DNA from: Actinomadura parmotrematis
Lineage (GTDB): Bacteria > Actinomycetota > Actinomycetes > Streptosporangiales > Streptosporangiaceae
Length of the DNA: 64,000 nt
Direction of reading: 5' to 3'
Assembly (NCBI RefSeq): GCF_019458805.1
Contig: NZ_JAIBOA010000017.1
Coordinates: 1 to 64,000 of the forward strand
Positions 44,339 to 52,214 of this stretch are shown in pieces. The notes beneath the pieces are model-generated. The model was not told where the DNA came from. It did not search any database and worked only from the letters and a program-made list of their open reading frames with translations. A program made the position numbers and the translations under genes. Positions within the stretch are counted from its first letter, which is position 1. Each line of letters starts with the position of its first letter.

Positions 44339-45886
44339 TCAGTGCATCATGACGGGGACGGAGTCCTCGCTGGCCGGGGTGGCGGTCTTGCGGCGGGGGA
44401 GCAGCAGGGCCGGCACGAAGGCGAAGGCCAGCAGGACCAGCGACCACCAGTAGGTGCTCTGGAACGCGTCGGCCATCTTGTCCATCACCTGCGCGAGGAC
44501 GTTCGGCGGGATCGAGCCGGGGGCCGGGGCCTCCGAGCTCGCCGACGAGCCGAGGCCGCGGTTGGACAGCTCGGTGGCGAGCAGCACCGCGATGAAGGCG
44601 GTGCCGATCGAGCCGGCGACCTGCTGGATGATGTTCAGCGCGGTCGAGGCGCGCGGCACCTCGTCGTGCTGCAGGGTGGCCATCGCGGCCGACATCGTCG
44701 GCATCATGGTCATGCCCATGCCGAGGCCCATCACGAACAGCGCGCCGCCGAGCGCCCAGTAGGACGAGTCCGCGGTGATCTGCGTGGCGAACCCGGCGAC
44801 GCCGAGCACCACCAGGGCGAGGCCGACGAGGACGACCTTGCCGGCGCCGATGCGGTCGGTGAGCTTGCCGCCGACCGGCATGGTCAGCATCGCGCCGAAG
44901 CCCTGCGGCGCGAGCAGCAGGCCGGAGGTGAACGCCGACTCGCCGCGCACCGTCTGGTAGTAGAGCGGCAGGACGAGCATCGCGCCGAAGAAGGCGCAGG
45001 CGAACAGCGCCAGGGTGCCGGACGCGGCGGCGACCGAGCGGCGGCGGAACAGCCGCAGGTCGATCAGCGGGTTGCGGTTGCCCTTGCGCAGCGCGTGCAC
45101 GGCGAAGCCGATGACCAGCACCGCGCCGAGCACCGTGGTGACCAGCACGTTCGGGCGGCCGAAGTCCTGCTTCTCGGCGCCGGTGGCCAGGCCGTAGATG
45201 AGGCAGGCGAGGCCGGGCGACAGCAGCAGCAGGCCGAGCACGTCGAGGCGCTCGGCGGCGCGCGGCGCGTCCTTCTTCAGGATGCGCGCGGAGAGCACCA
45301 GCGCGAGGGCGCCGATCGGCACGTTGATGTAGAAGATCCAGCGCCAGGACACGTCGTCGACGAGCCAGCCGCCGAGGATCGGGCCCGCGATCGGGCCGAG
45401 CAGCATCGGGATGCCGACGATGCTCATCACCTGGCCGACCCGCTGCGGGCCGGCCGCCTGGGTCAGGATCGTCATGCCGGCCGGCATGATCATGCCGCCG
45501 CCGAGGCCCTGCAGCACCCGGAAGGCGATGAGCGACTTGTCGTCCCAGGCCATGCCGGCGAGCGCCGAGCCGAGCACGAACAGCGCGATCGACAGCATGT
45601 AGAGGCGCTTGGTGCCGAACCGGGCCGAGGCCCAGCCGGTGACCGGGATGACGGTGGCGAGCGCCAGGGTGTAGCCGGTGGCGACCCACTGGATGGTGGC
45701 GATCGGCGCGTCGAAGTCCTGGGAGAGGTGCTTCAGCGCGACGTTGACGACGGTCACGTCCAGGATGGACATGATCGCGCCGAGCACGACGACCATGGCC
45801 ACCGCGATCACGCCGCGATCGAGCCCTTGGCCGGCCGGTGGCTCTGCGGGGCCGTCCGCGGTCGAGGGGGACGCGGGTGAGGTCAC
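44339..45886 (-). CDS. DHA2-family (14-TM) MFS multidrug exporter
   Basis: Protein of 515 aa with about 14 hydrophobic segments. Motif D1 LDVTVVNVALKHL, motif A WASARFGTKRLYMLS, and motif C-like GIPMLLGPIAGPILGGWLVD are characteristic of EmrB/QacA-type drug:proton antiporters. The start is taken at GTG 45886 (TSPASPSTADG...), because the longer frame to 46063 has non-conserved Arg/Pro-rich sequence; the ribosome site is weak. There is no regulator adjacent. Substrate is unknown. Confidence 0.88.
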   Translation of the reverse strand: MTSPASPSTADGPAEPPAGQGLDRGVIAVAMVVVLGAIMSILDVTVVNVALKHLSQDFDAPIATIQWVATGYTLALATVIPVTGWASARFGTKRLYMLSIALFVLGSALAGMAWDDKSLIAFRVLQGLGGGMIMPAGMTILTQAAGPQRVGQVMSIVGIPMLLGPIAGPILGGWLVDDVSWRWIFYINVPIGALALVLSARILKKDAPRAAERLDVLGLLLLSPGLACLIYGLATGAEKQDFGRPNVLVTTVLGAVLVIGFAVHALRKGNRNPLIDLRLFRRRSVAAASGTLALFACAFFGAMLVLPLYYQTVRGESAFTSGLLLAPQGFGAMLTMPVGGKLTDRIGAGKVVLVGLALVVLGVAGFATQITADSSYWALGGALFVMGLGMGMTMMPTMSAAMATLQHDEVPRASTALNIIQQVAGSIGTAFIAVLLATELSNRGLGSSASSEAPAPGSIPPNVLAQVMDKMADAFQSTYWWSLVLLAFAFVPALLLPRRKTATPASEDSVPVMMH

Positions 45887-46237
45887 GAATCTGATCCAAT
45901 CGTCGGGCCCGCGAGGTGCGCAGGCTGATGGCCTTTGGGGGGATGTGGGAGCACCGCTGCAAAATACTGCAGCGACTGACACTTTCGCGAACGGATTAAC
46001 CCGCCCTGGATTCTCAGTATTCCGGGCGGGTCTGACATTTCTGCATCGGGGCGGGTGGCCCACCTGGGACGCCCCCCGCCCGAACGCGCCGCGGGGGCAA
46101 AGTGCTATGACGGATCTGACAGGCGATCCGGTCCGCCGGGTGAGGCTCCGCCCGGCCCGGGACGCGCGAAGGCCCCGGGGCGGCGGGAGGAGGATCCGCC
46201 GCCCCGGGGCCTGGTCCGGGGGTCGTGCGCGAGGACG
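45887..46237. other. Intergenic region between TauD-like and MFS genes
   Basis: A 351-nt gap containing the TauD operon terminator (46170-46212) and, between 45960 and 46030, an AT-richer segment likely carrying the exporter promoter. A CCCGCCC/GGGCGGG stem with a 17-nt loop lies around 46000-46030. No gene was seen. Confidence 0.6.
46170..46212. terminator. Terminator of the sulfonate operon
   Basis: Perfect 17-bp inverted repeat (46170-46186 and 46196-46212), 9-nt loop, 25 nt past the TauD-like stop codon. Confidence 0.85.
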
Positions 46238-47122
46238 TCAGGCGTCCACGAGCACCGGGGTGTAGTGCGCGGCGCCGTCGCCCTCGACGGCGTAGCTGGT
46301 CTCGCCGGTGACGCCGGCCGGCAGGTCGCCGGCGACGGTGACGCGGCGCAGCTCGCGGGGCAGGTCGCCGTAGTCGTCGGGCGCGTAGTGCTGGGTGATG
46401 CGGTTGTCGAACAGCACCAGGTCGCCGACGTTCCACTCCACCCGCAGGACGTTCTCCGGCCGGGTGACGTACGCCTGGAGCAGCCGCAGGATGTCGCGGG
46501 ACTCGGTCCCCGACAGCCCGACGAGCTTCTGCGCGAACCCGCCGATGAACAGGCCGCGCTCGCCGGTGACCGGGTGGACCCGCACGACCGGGTGCGCGCT
46601 CTGGTAGCGCCGGGAGGTGAAGGTCTCGCGGTACTCGGCGGCCTTGCCGGTGTTGGTGCGCGGCAGCGCGTAGTCGTAGTCGTTGGTGTGCACCGCCCAG
46701 AGCCGGTCGGCGAGCTCGCGGAGCGGCTCGGGCAGGTCGGTGTAGGCGGTCGCGGCGTTGGAGATCAGGGTGTGGCCGCCGCGCGGCGGGACGGTGAGGG
46801 CGCGCAGCGTGCTGAGCGCGGGCGGCGTCACCACGAACGTGACGTCGGTGTGCCAGACGTTGGAGCGGATGCCCTCCTCGCCGGACACCGGCAGGATGTC
46901 GGGCTGGCCGTCGACCGACGGGACGGTCGGGTGCGCGCGCGTCAGCTCGCCGAACCGGCGGGCGAAGCGGAGCTGGCCCGCGTCGTCGAGGTGGGCGCCG
47001 CGGAACACCAGGGCCTTGTGGCGGTGCAGGGCGTCCAGGAGGGACTCGGTGGGGATCGCGTCCAGGTCGGCGCCGGACAGCTCGGCGCCGATGCGGCCGC
47101 CGATGCGGCGGATCTCGGTCAT
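46238..47122 (-). CDS. TauD/TfdA-family Fe(II)/2-oxoglutarate dioxygenase
   Basis: Protein of 294 aa. Iron ligands are visible as WHTDVTF (HxD near residue 90) and the distal His in ITQHYAPDDYG, with Arg in the following ELRRVTVAGDLP for 2-oxoglutarate. Family members release sulfite from taurine, alkylsulfates or other sulfonates. It is last in an operon with a sulfonate-type ABC transporter, so it likely releases sulfur from the imported compound. ATG 47122 follows GGAAGGA, 12 nt after the permease stop. Exact substrate is unresolved. Confidence 0.88.
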   Translation of the reverse strand: MTEIRRIGGRIGAELSGADLDAIPTESLLDALHRHKALVFRGAHLDDAGQLRFARRFGELTRAHPTVPSVDGQPDILPVSGEEGIRSNVWHTDVTFVVTPPALSTLRALTVPPRGGHTLISNAATAYTDLPEPLRELADRLWAVHTNDYDYALPRTNTGKAAEYRETFTSRRYQSAHPVVRVHPVTGERGLFIGGFAQKLVGLSGTESRDILRLLQAYVTRPENVLRVEWNVGDLVLFDNRITQHYAPDDYGDLPRELRRVTVAGDLPAGVTGETSYAVEGDGAAHYTPVLVDA

Positions 47123-47134
47123 GGTCGGTCCTTC

Positions 47135-47965
47135 CTAGCGGCGGGTGGAGGGGTCGGCGAGCCGCAGCAGGAGCCGCAGCAGGCCGTCGAAGGCGAAGCC
47201 GAGCACCGCGATCTCGGCGATGCCGCTGAAGATCAGCGGGGTCTGCAGGTAGTTGCCGGCCTGCAGGATGAGGAACCCGACGCCGCCGGTCGCGGCGATC
47301 ATCTCGGCGGCGATGATGCTGGTCCACGCGCCGCCCATGGCGATCCGCATGCCGGTGATGACGCCGGGCGCCGCGGCGCGCAGCCGCACCCGCAGCATGG
47401 TGCGGACGGGGGACGCGCCGAGGCTGCGGCTCGCGTTCAGCAGGTCGGCGGGGACGGCGTCCAGTGCGCCGAGGGTGGCGATGGTGACGACCGGCAGCAC
47501 GCCGAACAGGATCAGCACGACCTTGGAGGTCTCGCCGATGCCGAACCAGACCACCAGCAGCGGGATGAACGCGATGGGCGGCAGCGGCCGGACCACGCCG
47601 ATCAGCGGGTCGGCGAGCTCGCGGACGACCCGCGACCCGGCCATCGCCGAGCCGAGCAGGATCCCGCCGGCGCTGCCGATCGCGAACCCGGCGAGGATGC
47701 GCCCGGTGCTGATCAGCGCGTCCTCCACCAGCGTCTTGCCCTGCACCTCCGGGTAGGTGGTGGTGAGGTACTTGACGAGGGTGCGGGCGGTCTCGGTGAC
47801 CGTCGGCAGCGTCACCGAGTCGCCGATGGCGCGCGCGGCGAGCTCCCAGATGACCAGGACGCCGGCGAGCGCGGCGGCGCCCATGCCGGCGCGCCGCCAC
47901 GAGCGGGTCTTGCGGCGGCGCCGGGCCGGGACGGCCGCCGGGGCCTCCGCCTCGATCGTCGTCAC
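47135..47965 (-). CDS. Sulfonate-type ABC transporter permease (SsuC/TauC-like)
   Basis: Protein of 276 aa with six hydrophobic helices and the BPD_transp_1 signature: LIGVVRPLPPIAFIPLLVVW early, the EAA-like loop ASRSLGASPVRTMLRVRLRA, then GMRIAMGGAWTSIIAAEM. It closely fits SsuC/TauC permeases. GTG 47965 overlaps the ATPase stop (GTGA). It should form a channel with the ATPase and lipoprotein encoded just upstream. Confidence 0.9.
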   Translation of the reverse strand: MTTIEAEAPAAVPARRRRKTRSWRRAGMGAAALAGVLVIWELAARAIGDSVTLPTVTETARTLVKYLTTTYPEVQGKTLVEDALISTGRILAGFAIGSAGGILLGSAMAGSRVVRELADPLIGVVRPLPPIAFIPLLVVWFGIGETSKVVLILFGVLPVVTIATLGALDAVPADLLNASRSLGASPVRTMLRVRLRAAAPGVITGMRIAMGGAWTSIIAAEMIAATGGVGFLILQAGNYLQTPLIFSGIAEIAVLGFAFDGLLRLLLRLADPSTRR

Positions 47966-48753
47966 GATTCCAGCACCTCCCGGATGCGCCGCTTGGCCTG
48001 CACGAACGCCAGCGTCTCGGTGTCGTCGTAGCTGCGCGGCCGGGGCAGGTCGATGTCGATGACGGCCTTGGTGCCGCCGGGCGGCCCCGACAGCACCGCG
48101 ACGCGGTCGCCGAGCAGCGTCGCCTCCTCCACGTCGTGGGTGACGAACACGATGGTGGTGCGGTGCTCCTGCCAGAGCTCCAGCAGGAACCGCTGCATCG
48201 TCGCGCGGGTGATGGCGTCGAGCGCGCCGAACGGCTCGTCCATGAGCAGCACGCGCGGCCGGTTGATCAGGACGCGGGCGAACGCGGCGCGGTGCCGCAT
48301 GCCGCCCGACAGCTCGTGCGGGTAGGCGTCGCGGGCGTCGGCGAGGCCGACGGTCTCCAGCAGCGCCGCCGCCTCCCGCTCGACCTCGGGGGTGTGCGCG
48401 CCGCGCGCCTTCGGCCCGTACAGCACGTTCTGCCAGGTCGTCAGCCAGGGGAACAGCGTCGGCGTCTGGAACAGCACGCCCCGGTCGGGGCCGGGCCCGC
48501 GGACGGGCTCGCCGCCGACGAGCACCTCGCCGGAGTCGGCGGGGGTGAACCCGGCCAGGATGTTCAGCAGCGTGGACTTGCCGCAGCCCGACGGGCCGAG
48601 CAGGCAGAGGAACTCGCCGGGCGCCACGTCCAGGCTGACGCCGTCGAGGGCGGTGCGCCCGGCGCGGCGCCGGCGGCGGAACGTCTTGGTGACGTCCCGC
48701 AGCCGGACGCCGGTCGGCTGCGCGGTGGCGGGGAGGGCGGTCACGGTGCTCAC
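47962..48753 (-). CDS. Sulfonate-type ABC transporter ATPase (SsuB/TauB-like)
   Basis: Protein of 263 aa: Walker A LLGPSGCGKSTLLN, Q-loop LFQTPTLFPWLT, signature LSGGMRHRAAFARVL (LSGGM in place of LSGGQ), Walker B VLLMDEPFGALD, and switch His in IVFVTHDVEEAT. GTG 48753 overlaps the lipoprotein stop (GTGA), and its own end overlaps the permease start, so translation is coupled through the operon. Confidence 0.92.
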   Translation of the reverse strand: MSTVTALPATAQPTGVRLRDVTKTFRRRRRAGRTALDGVSLDVAPGEFLCLLGPSGCGKSTLLNILAGFTPADSGEVLVGGEPVRGPGPDRGVLFQTPTLFPWLTTWQNVLYGPKARGAHTPEVEREAAALLETVGLADARDAYPHELSGGMRHRAAFARVLINRPRVLLMDEPFGALDAITRATMQRFLLELWQEHRTTIVFVTHDVEEATLLGDRVAVLSGPPGGTKAVIDIDLPRPRSYDDTETLAFVQAKRRIREVLES

Positions 48754-49769
48754 TTGCAGGCGCCCTTCTGCGCCTTGGCCCAGAACGACGGGTCGATCCG
48801 CGCGGCGATGTCGGCGTCGGACGGGACGGCCTTCGCGCGGCCCTGCGTGACCAGGAAGTCGGCGGTCAGCTTGAAGGTCTTGGCGAGCTGCCCGGTGCCG
48901 GACTTGCCGTCGGCGCCCTGCAGCCAGGAGGTCTCCTCGGCGGCGGGGATGTAGGGGTAGCCCTTGGTCGCCGGGATCGCGTCGGCGGGCTTCACGCCGA
49001 GGAACCGGGTCGCGTTGGTGATGTAGGTGTCGGCCTGCGCGCCCTTGGCGAGCGTCTGCGCCTTGGAGACCCGGCAGACGAGCTTCTGCACGGTGTCGGC
49101 GTTGTCGCGGGCGTAGGCGGAGGTGACGGCGAGCAGGTTCACCGCCGCGTACCCGAGCTTGGCGATCTCGGCGGCGCTCACCAGCACCTTCGCGTCGTGC
49201 TTCTTCAGGTCCAGCAGGAACGCCTGGCTGATGTAGACCGCGTCGATCTTCCCGGCCTTCCAGGCGGCGGCCTCGGCGGCCTCGCTGGCGAAGCTGGCGA
49301 CCTGCACCTTGCCGGTGAGGTTCTGCGACTTCAGCCAGCCGCGGAGCTGGAAGTCCAGGGTGGAGCCGACGAGCACGCCGACCTTCTTCAGGTCGCCGGG
49401 GCCGGAGATCTTGCCGTTGACCGCGAGGCCGGACTCGTCCAGGCTCTCGGCGAACACCACCTTGACGTCGGTGCCGCTGGTGAAGGCGCCGACGAACGGC
49501 GGGTTGCCGACGCCGGACACGACGGGGAAGGCGCCGGCCCGCAGCTGGGCCATGCCGGCGACGCCGCTGTCGATCGGCCGCAGCTCGATCTTCGGCAGGC
49601 CGGCGTTCAGGTCGCCGTTGCCGGCGACGATGGCCTCGGGGCCGGCCACCGCGCCCTGGAAGTAGCCGATCTTCAGCGGGCCCGAGGCGGCGGCCCCGGA
49701 GGAGTGGTCGGCGCACCCGGCGAGCAGCAGCGGCAGGGCGGTGGCGGCGGCGAGGGCTCTCTTGAGCAT
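48750..49769 (-). CDS. Sulfonate/taurine-type substrate-binding lipoprotein
   Basis: Protein of 339 aa with lipobox LLAGC after a short signal peptide (lipidated Cys at residue 19). The binding-protein body resembles SsuA/TauA: LKIGYFQGAVAGPEAIVAG, DLKKVGVLVGSTLDFQLRGW and AAWKAGKIDAVYISQAF. It captures an organosulfur compound for the downstream permease and ATPase. ATG 49769 has GGAGCG upstream. A 7-bp stem (49787-49793 with 49801-49807) sits just before the ribosome site. Confidence 0.88.
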   Translation of the reverse strand: MLKRALAAATALPLLLAGCADHSSGAAASGPLKIGYFQGAVAGPEAIVAGNGDLNAGLPKIELRPIDSGVAGMAQLRAGAFPVVSGVGNPPFVGAFTSGTDVKVVFAESLDESGLAVNGKISGPGDLKKVGVLVGSTLDFQLRGWLKSQNLTGKVQVASFASEAAEAAAWKAGKIDAVYISQAFLLDLKKHDAKVLVSAAEIAKLGYAAVNLLAVTSAYARDNADTVQKLVCRVSKAQTLAKGAQADTYITNATRFLGVKPADAIPATKGYPYIPAAEETSWLQGADGKSGTGQLAKTFKLTADFLVTQGRAKAVPSDADIAARIDPSFWAKAQKGACK

Positions 49770-49886
49770 GGGGGTTCGCTCCTTGGCGAGGGCACGGTGG
49801 GCCCTCGTGATCGTGCGGGGGTGGGGATGGACGCGCGGACGGGCGGGTGGACGGCGGGCGTCGCCGGGGCGGACGCCGGGGGTGCG

Positions 49887-49964
49887 TCAGCCGGAACAGC
49901 CGGTGCTGGTGACGCGGGCGAGGTCCACGTGGCGCCGGCGTACGAGCAGGTGTCGAACGCGCAT
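49887..49964 (-). CDS. Leader peptide of the sulfonate operon (25 aa)
   Basis: ATG at 49964 opens a 25-codon frame, MRVRHLLVRRRHVDLARV then TSTGCSG and stop. It matches the short 'putative leader peptide' family found before sulfur-assimilation operons in actinomycetes (basic start, R-R-H-V-D-L core, Cys near the end). In related systems such leaders sense cysteine by ribosome stalling and control the downstream genes; here the target would be the binding-protein gene at 49769. No classical attenuator pair is clear; the 7-bp stem next to the lipoprotein ribosome site is the best candidate. Confidence 0.78.
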   Translation of the reverse strand: MRVRHLLVRRRHVDLARVTSTGCSG

Positions 49965-50082
49965 GCCGGTATGACACCACGCCGGCCGCCTCAAATCAAC
50001 TATTCCTACCGATTTGGTTCACTTTGTGAGCGGCGGCACCCCGGCCCGGTGGCCTGGAGGTCCTCGACTTACTATGTAAAGA

Positions 50083-50109
50083 CCGGCGGCCCGGCGTGCG
50101 GGCCGCCGG
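50083..50109 (-). terminator. Terminator of the acc-hmgL-fadE operon
   Basis: Perfect 11-bp inverted repeat (50083-50093 and 50099-50109) with a 5-nt loop, 34 nt past the acyl-CoA dehydrogenase stop. On the minus strand it is followed by the AT-rich GTCTTTACATAG. Confidence 0.8.
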
Positions 50110-50142
50110 CCGGGGCCGAGCGGGAGGGCGGGGGAGCGGGCG

Positions 50143-51291
50143 TCAGGAGGCGGGCAGGCCGAGGGCGCGGGCGATGAGCATCCGCTGCACCTCCGAGGTG
50201 CCCTCGCCGACCTCCAGGATCTTGGCGTCGCGGTAGAAGCGGCCGACGGCGTACTCGTTCATGAAGCCGTAGCCGCCGAAGATCTGGGTGGCGTCGCGGG
50301 CGTTGTCCATGGCGGCGTTGGAGGCGACGAGCTTGGCGATGGACGCCTCCTTCTTGAAGGGCTCGCCCGCCAGCATCCGCGCGGCGGCGGCGTAGTAGGC
50401 GACGCGGGCGGTGTGCGCGCGCACCTCCATGTCGGCGATCTTGAACTGGATCGCCTGGTAGCGGCCGATCTCGCGGCCGAAGGCGACGCGCTCGCGGACG
50501 TGGCGCAGGCACTCGTCGACGCAGCCCTGGGCGAGGCCGACCGAGAGGGCGGCGATGGCGATGCGGCCCTCGTCGAGGATGCGCAGGAACTGGGCGTAGC
50601 CGCGGCCGCGCTCGCCGAGCAGGTTGGCGGCGGGGACGCGCACGTCGTCGAAGGACAGCTCGCGGGTGTCGGAGGCCGACCAGCCGACCTTGGAGTACTT
50701 CTTCCCGACGGTGAAGCCGGGGGTGCCGTTGGGGACGACGATGGTGGAGATCTCGCGGTCGCCGGTGAGGGCGGTGACGGTGACGAAGCGGGTGATGTCG
50801 GTGCCGGAGTTGGTGATGAAGGACTTGGATCCGTTGAGGATCCAGGTGTCGCCGTCGAGGCGGGCGGTGGTGCGCATGCCGCCGGGGACGTCGGAGCCGC
50901 CGCCGGGCTCGGTGAGGCCGAACGCGGCGAGGCGCTCGCCGGCGACCAGGGACGGCAGCAGCTCGGCCTTCTGCGCGTCGGTGCCGAAGCGGAAGACGGG
51001 CATGGCGCCGAGGGAGACGCCGGCCTCCAGGGTGATGGCGACCGAGGAGTCGACGCGGGCGAGCTCCTCCAGGGCGAGGCAGAGGGTGAAGTAGTCGCCG
51101 CCCATGCCGCCGTGCTCCTCGGGGAAGGGCAGGCCGAACAGGCCCATCTTGCCCATCGCCGCGACGATCTCGTAGGGGAACTCGCCGCGCTCGTACAGGT
51201 CGCCGATGACGGGGGCGACGCTCTCGCGGGCGAACCGCTCGACGGTGGAGCGCAGCTCCTCCTGCTCCTCGGTGAGGCTGAAGTCGATCAT
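50143..51291 (-). CDS. fadE4: Acyl-CoA dehydrogenase (FadE4-like)
   Basis: FAD-dependent short/branched-chain acyl-CoA dehydrogenase of 382 aa: FGLTEPGGGSDVPGGMRTTA (FAD-binding loop), NGSKSFITNSG, SDTRELSFDDVRVPA, ARVAFGREIG-type helix RERVAFGREIGRYQAIQFKI, and QIFGGYGFMNEYAVGRFYRD. The catalytic base Glu is probably in AKILEVGEGTSEVQRMLIAR. ATG 51291 overlaps the hmgL stop (ATGA) with AAGGAG upstream. It is last in the accD1-accA1-hmgL-fadE4 order known in Streptomyces, consistent with leucine/isovaleryl-CoA catabolism. Confidence 0.9.
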   Translation of the reverse strand: MIDFSLTEEQEELRSTVERFARESVAPVIGDLYERGEFPYEIVAAMGKMGLFGLPFPEEHGGMGGDYFTLCLALEELARVDSSVAITLEAGVSLGAMPVFRFGTDAQKAELLPSLVAGERLAAFGLTEPGGGSDVPGGMRTTARLDGDTWILNGSKSFITNSGTDITRFVTVTALTGDREISTIVVPNGTPGFTVGKKYSKVGWSASDTRELSFDDVRVPAANLLGERGRGYAQFLRILDEGRIAIAALSVGLAQGCVDECLRHVRERVAFGREIGRYQAIQFKIADMEVRAHTARVAYYAAAARMLAGEPFKKEASIAKLVASNAAMDNARDATQIFGGYGFMNEYAVGRFYRDAKILEVGEGTSEVQRMLIARALGLPAS

Positions 51292-52214
51292 GAGTTCTCC
51301 TTGGGAGACAGGGCCTGGACGACGCGGGAGGGGCTGGGGCGGCCGAGGCGGGCGGCCATCCACCGGCTGGTGGCGACGAGGGCGGGCAGGTCGGCGCCGG
51401 TCTCGACGCCGAGGCCGTCGAGCATCCAGACGAGGTCCTCGGTGGCGAGGTTGCCGGTGGCCGATTCGGCGTAGGGGCAGCCGCCGATGCCGCCGGTGGA
51501 GGCGTCGACGGTGGTGACGCCGGCGCGGAGGGCGGCGAGGGTGTTGGCGAGGGCCTGGCCGTAGGTGTCGTGGAAGTGCACGGCGAGGCTGCCGGCGTCG
51601 ATGCCGGCGGCGGTGTGCGCCTCGATGAGGGCGGTGACCTGGCCGGGGGTGCCGACGCCGATGGTGTCGCCGATGGACAGCTGGGAGCAGCCGAGGTCCA
51701 TGAGGCGGCGGGAGACCGACACGACCTGGTCGATGGGGACGTCGCCCTCCCAGGGGTCGCCGCAGGCCATCGACACGTAGGCGCGGACGGTGAGGCCCTC
51801 GGCGCGGGCGCGGGCGACGACGGGCGCGAACATGGCGATCGACTCGTCGACGGTGCGGTTGAGGTTGCGGCGGGCGAAGGTCTCGGTGGCGCTGCCGAAG
51901 ATGGCGATGTCGGTGACGCCGTCGGCGAGGGCGCGGTCCAGGCCGCGCTCGTTGGGGACGAGGACGGGGTAGCGGACGCCGGGGACGCGGTCGACGGCGG
52001 CCAGCAGTTCGGAGGCGTCGGCGAGCTGCGGCACCCATTTCGGGTGGACGTAGCTGGTGGTCTCGATGGTGCGCAGGCCCGCGGCGGCGAGGCGGGCGAC
52101 GAACTCGGCCTTGACCTCGACGGGGACGATCGCGTCCTCGTTCTGCAGGCCGTCGCGCGGCCCGACCTCGTAGATCTCGACCCGCGGCGGCAGGCCGTCC
52201 AGCGGTACCCGCAT
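51288..52214 (-). CDS. hmgL: Hydroxymethylglutaryl-CoA lyase
   Basis: DRE-TIM aldolase-type lyase of 308 aa splitting HMG-CoA to acetoacetate and acetyl-CoA, the last step of leucine breakdown. Visible: EVGPRDGLQNE (catalytic Arg/Asp), AYVSMACGDPWEG, SIGDTIGVGTP, LAVHFHDTYGQALAN (metal-binding His pair), and GGIGGCPYAESATGN with the essential Cys loop. ATG 52214 shares one base with the accA1 stop (TGATG). Confidence 0.94.
   Translation of the reverse strand: MRVPLDGLPPRVEIYEVGPRDGLQNEDAIVPVEVKAEFVARLAAAGLRTIETTSYVHPKWVPQLADASELLAAVDRVPGVRYPVLVPNERGLDRALADGVTDIAIFGSATETFARRNLNRTVDESIAMFAPVVARARAEGLTVRAYVSMACGDPWEGDVPIDQVVSVSRRLMDLGCSQLSIGDTIGVGTPGQVTALIEAHTAAGIDAGSLAVHFHDTYGQALANTLAALRAGVTTVDASTGGIGGCPYAESATGNLATEDLVWMLDGLGVETGADLPALVATSRWMAARLGRPSPSRVVQALSPKENS

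Larger units (their letters stand above)
49770..50142. other. Leader region of the sulfonate operon
   Basis: A 373-nt gap. It contains the leader peptide (49887-49964), an AT-rich probable promoter zone (about 49990-50035, with AATAGTTGATTTGAGG on the minus strand), and the terminator of the acyl-CoA operon (50083-50109). Confidence 0.65.

Noticed and set aside
44306..45880. 524-codon plus-strand frame opposite the MFS gene
   Set aside because: His/Gln/Arg-rich antisense shadow; the minus strand encodes a clear 14-TM exporter.
46055..48031. 658-codon plus-strand frame opposite the TauD and permease genes
   Set aside because: Antisense low-complexity frame; opposite-strand genes have intact catalytic and membrane motifs.
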